Assembly: GCF_000002235.5 (NCBI RefSeq)
Contig: NW_022145613.1
Coordinates: 3,873,947-3,937,946, forward strand
DNA length: 64,000 nucleotides
Source of the DNA: Strongylocentrotus purpuratus
Lineage: Eukaryota; Echinodermata; Echinoidea; Camarodonta; Strongylocentrotidae
Direction of reading: 5' to 3'
The position numbers and the translations under genes were made by a program. The notes under the pieces were generated by a model that was given only the letters and a program-made list of their open reading frames with translations, was not told the origin of the DNA and made no database searches. Below, one piece after another: positions 62,831 through 64,000 of the stretch (positions are counted from its first letter, which is position 1; every line of letters begins with the position of its first letter).

Positions 62831-64000
62831 CATCATACATCTATCATAGATGTATCATGGGTCGGGGTTGGGGTAAAACCTGAGCAATGAAAATATTCAT
62901 CATCAAGGATTATTTGGAATGAGTTTGGTCATTTCTGATGATGTTGAGATTAGCTATTGACCATGTTTGTTTTGTCATTTATTTCATGGATGAGATGCTA
63001 GCTCTAAGAAAATAAATCAAGTACATGTTTGTATCAATTGATTATCGTTGTCTTCCAATTTAACAGGGAAAATGTAATTAGAATGTAATTTCATGATCTG
63101 AAATTCATATTTATTTCATTTATCAGATTCCCGAAACAGGACTAAAAGTAACTGTGTTTTTATTCTAGTTTGATTTCAATTTATAACTATATGCACATAA
63201 AATCAGTGAACTACAATTCATTGCACATGAGGTCAGTCCTTAATAATGTGATTACAAAGAAATTATGTTACTAAAAACTTCTTTTTCATTTTTTTGTACA
63301 TGTTTGATGACTTTAAAAGGCAAATAAAATACATGTACATGTACATTTTTTTGGAAACAAATCATAAAACTTGCTAGAAATTAAGAAAAGGCAATTCATG
63401 AACAGGCAATTCATCAAGCTCATGAAACTGACACTACAGCTCTATCAAAGACTTGGTTTCATAAATTAGTAACAATATACAAATAAACCTTCCGGCAAGA
63501 GTTTCTATTTGGAATTATAAGAAGACTTTTCTATTTTGAAAAATTCTACAGTTTCTCCTTTGAGCGATTTCAACGTATCCCATACATGTAAGCTCCTAAT
63601 TAATAGTTCCTTATTGTGATCTTACTTGACGTAGAAGGTAGAGGAGATCATGAGAGATACATGGTGAGGTATACGGTGATATCCTTGAGGCACTTCTCAA
63701 TGACAATCATTGCTAGACCTTGATACAGAATGAAACAAGACTCTCTACAGATGCCCGAGAGCAGCAACACATCAGGAAAGAGAAGCAAGTCTACACCGCC
63801 TAGCCCGATGGGATCAATATTAATGTATCGATAGCTGAATGAACTTGACATTTGATCATGGTAGAAATGAATTGAGCGGCAAGCTTGCAACATGGTTATA
63901 TTGGAGCGAGAGCATTCTGGGATAATCTATGGCGAGGTACCAACAGGAAGCTGTTTATTGCACATAACAAGGTTATATCGCCCTGTTTCATGAGAAAATG

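Larger units (their letters stand above)
42978..64000 (-). other. Large 5' intron or upstream region of the NCKAP5 orthologue
   Basis: No coding exon on either strand could be supported over these 21 kb. Contents are a hAT-like MITE (43609-44190), two inverted copies of an unknown repeat (45181-45569 and 55870-56258), a SINE (49090-49277), a MITE (61153-61304), trinucleotide and GA/CT microsatellites, and several GC-richer unique islands. Because the exon at 42977 begins within a codon, at least one coding exon must lie further upstream, so most of this region is probably intron. Confidence 0.6.

Noticed and set aside
63648-63893. Minus-strand 81-codon frame with hydrophobic character, considered as an exon
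   Set aside because: No recognised domain, no clear pair of splice sites keeping the frame, and the conserved N-terminal motif of the gene is absent.

Overview
This is non-coding-rich genomic DNA from an animal. AT-rich sequence surrounds small exons with GT..AG borders, split by introns of 0.6 to 18 kb. The repeat content (CT/GA microsatellites, a tRNA-derived SINE ending in (ATT)n, MITEs with GGGG(C/G)CGTTTCACAAAG-type or GGGGGGTNTTTCATAAAG-type ends, and the TGACCTTTGACCT tandem repeat) fits a marine invertebrate deuterostome, most likely a sea urchin or other echinoderm. That assignment is inference; no mitochondrial, rRNA or diagnostic gene sequence is present.

The only host gene I can support runs on the minus strand across most of the window. 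It is the single-copy counterpart of vertebrate NCKAP5/NCKAP5L (Nck-associated protein 5; NCKAP5L is also called Cep169). In transcription order the exons are 42977-42914, an alternative first exon 41520-41367 (start codon 41429), 31352-31155, 30638-30549, a possible small exon 23151-23065, 22602-22468 and 4340-4302. All have consensus splice borders, and the junctions from 42914 onward are in phase 0. Joined, they encode the N-terminal coiled-coil region of the family, including the signatures REKLSVARLQREL, LESENSALVLENENQR and CLDE-VANQVVQALL. Upstream exons (beyond 64000, or not recognised) and the large C-terminal part (below position 1) lie outside the view. Everything else is intron or upstream DNA.

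The most distinctive non-genic content is a pair of related mobile elements, 7448-10671 and about 34050-37930. Both start and end with the inverted terminus CCCCTATACAAATTT. Each carries a CpG-rich minisatellite array (GAGCTCGTGGCGAGCTCG-like at the left, CGACGAACTCG-like at the right) inside each end, and they share a long homologous interior. They look like a non-autonomous foldback-type DNA transposon family. The second copy has been hit by a 649-bp TA-flanked palindromic element and a 114-bp MITE; the first copy preserves the empty site of the latter.

Region by region: 1-4.3 kb, intron with microsatellites; 5.5-6.7 kb, TIR-bounded tandem array carrying perfect DR1-type nuclear-receptor half-site pairs; 7.4-10.7 kb, transposon copy A; 12.7-13.3, 14.5-15.0, 19.8-20.2, 25.0-25.3 and 29.6-29.9 kb, short TIR elements; 20.23-20.36 kb, a long hairpin; 22.4-31.4 kb, the coding exons and SINEs; 34.0-37.9 kb, transposon copy B; 41.3-43.0 kb, alternative first exon and upstream exon; 43.6-44.2 kb, a hAT-like element with an intact 8-bp target duplication; 45.2 and 55.9 kb, two inverted copies of an unknown repeat; 44.5, 50.4, 53.4, 58.8 and 62.6 kb, GC-richer non-repetitive islands that are candidates for cis-regulatory DNA.
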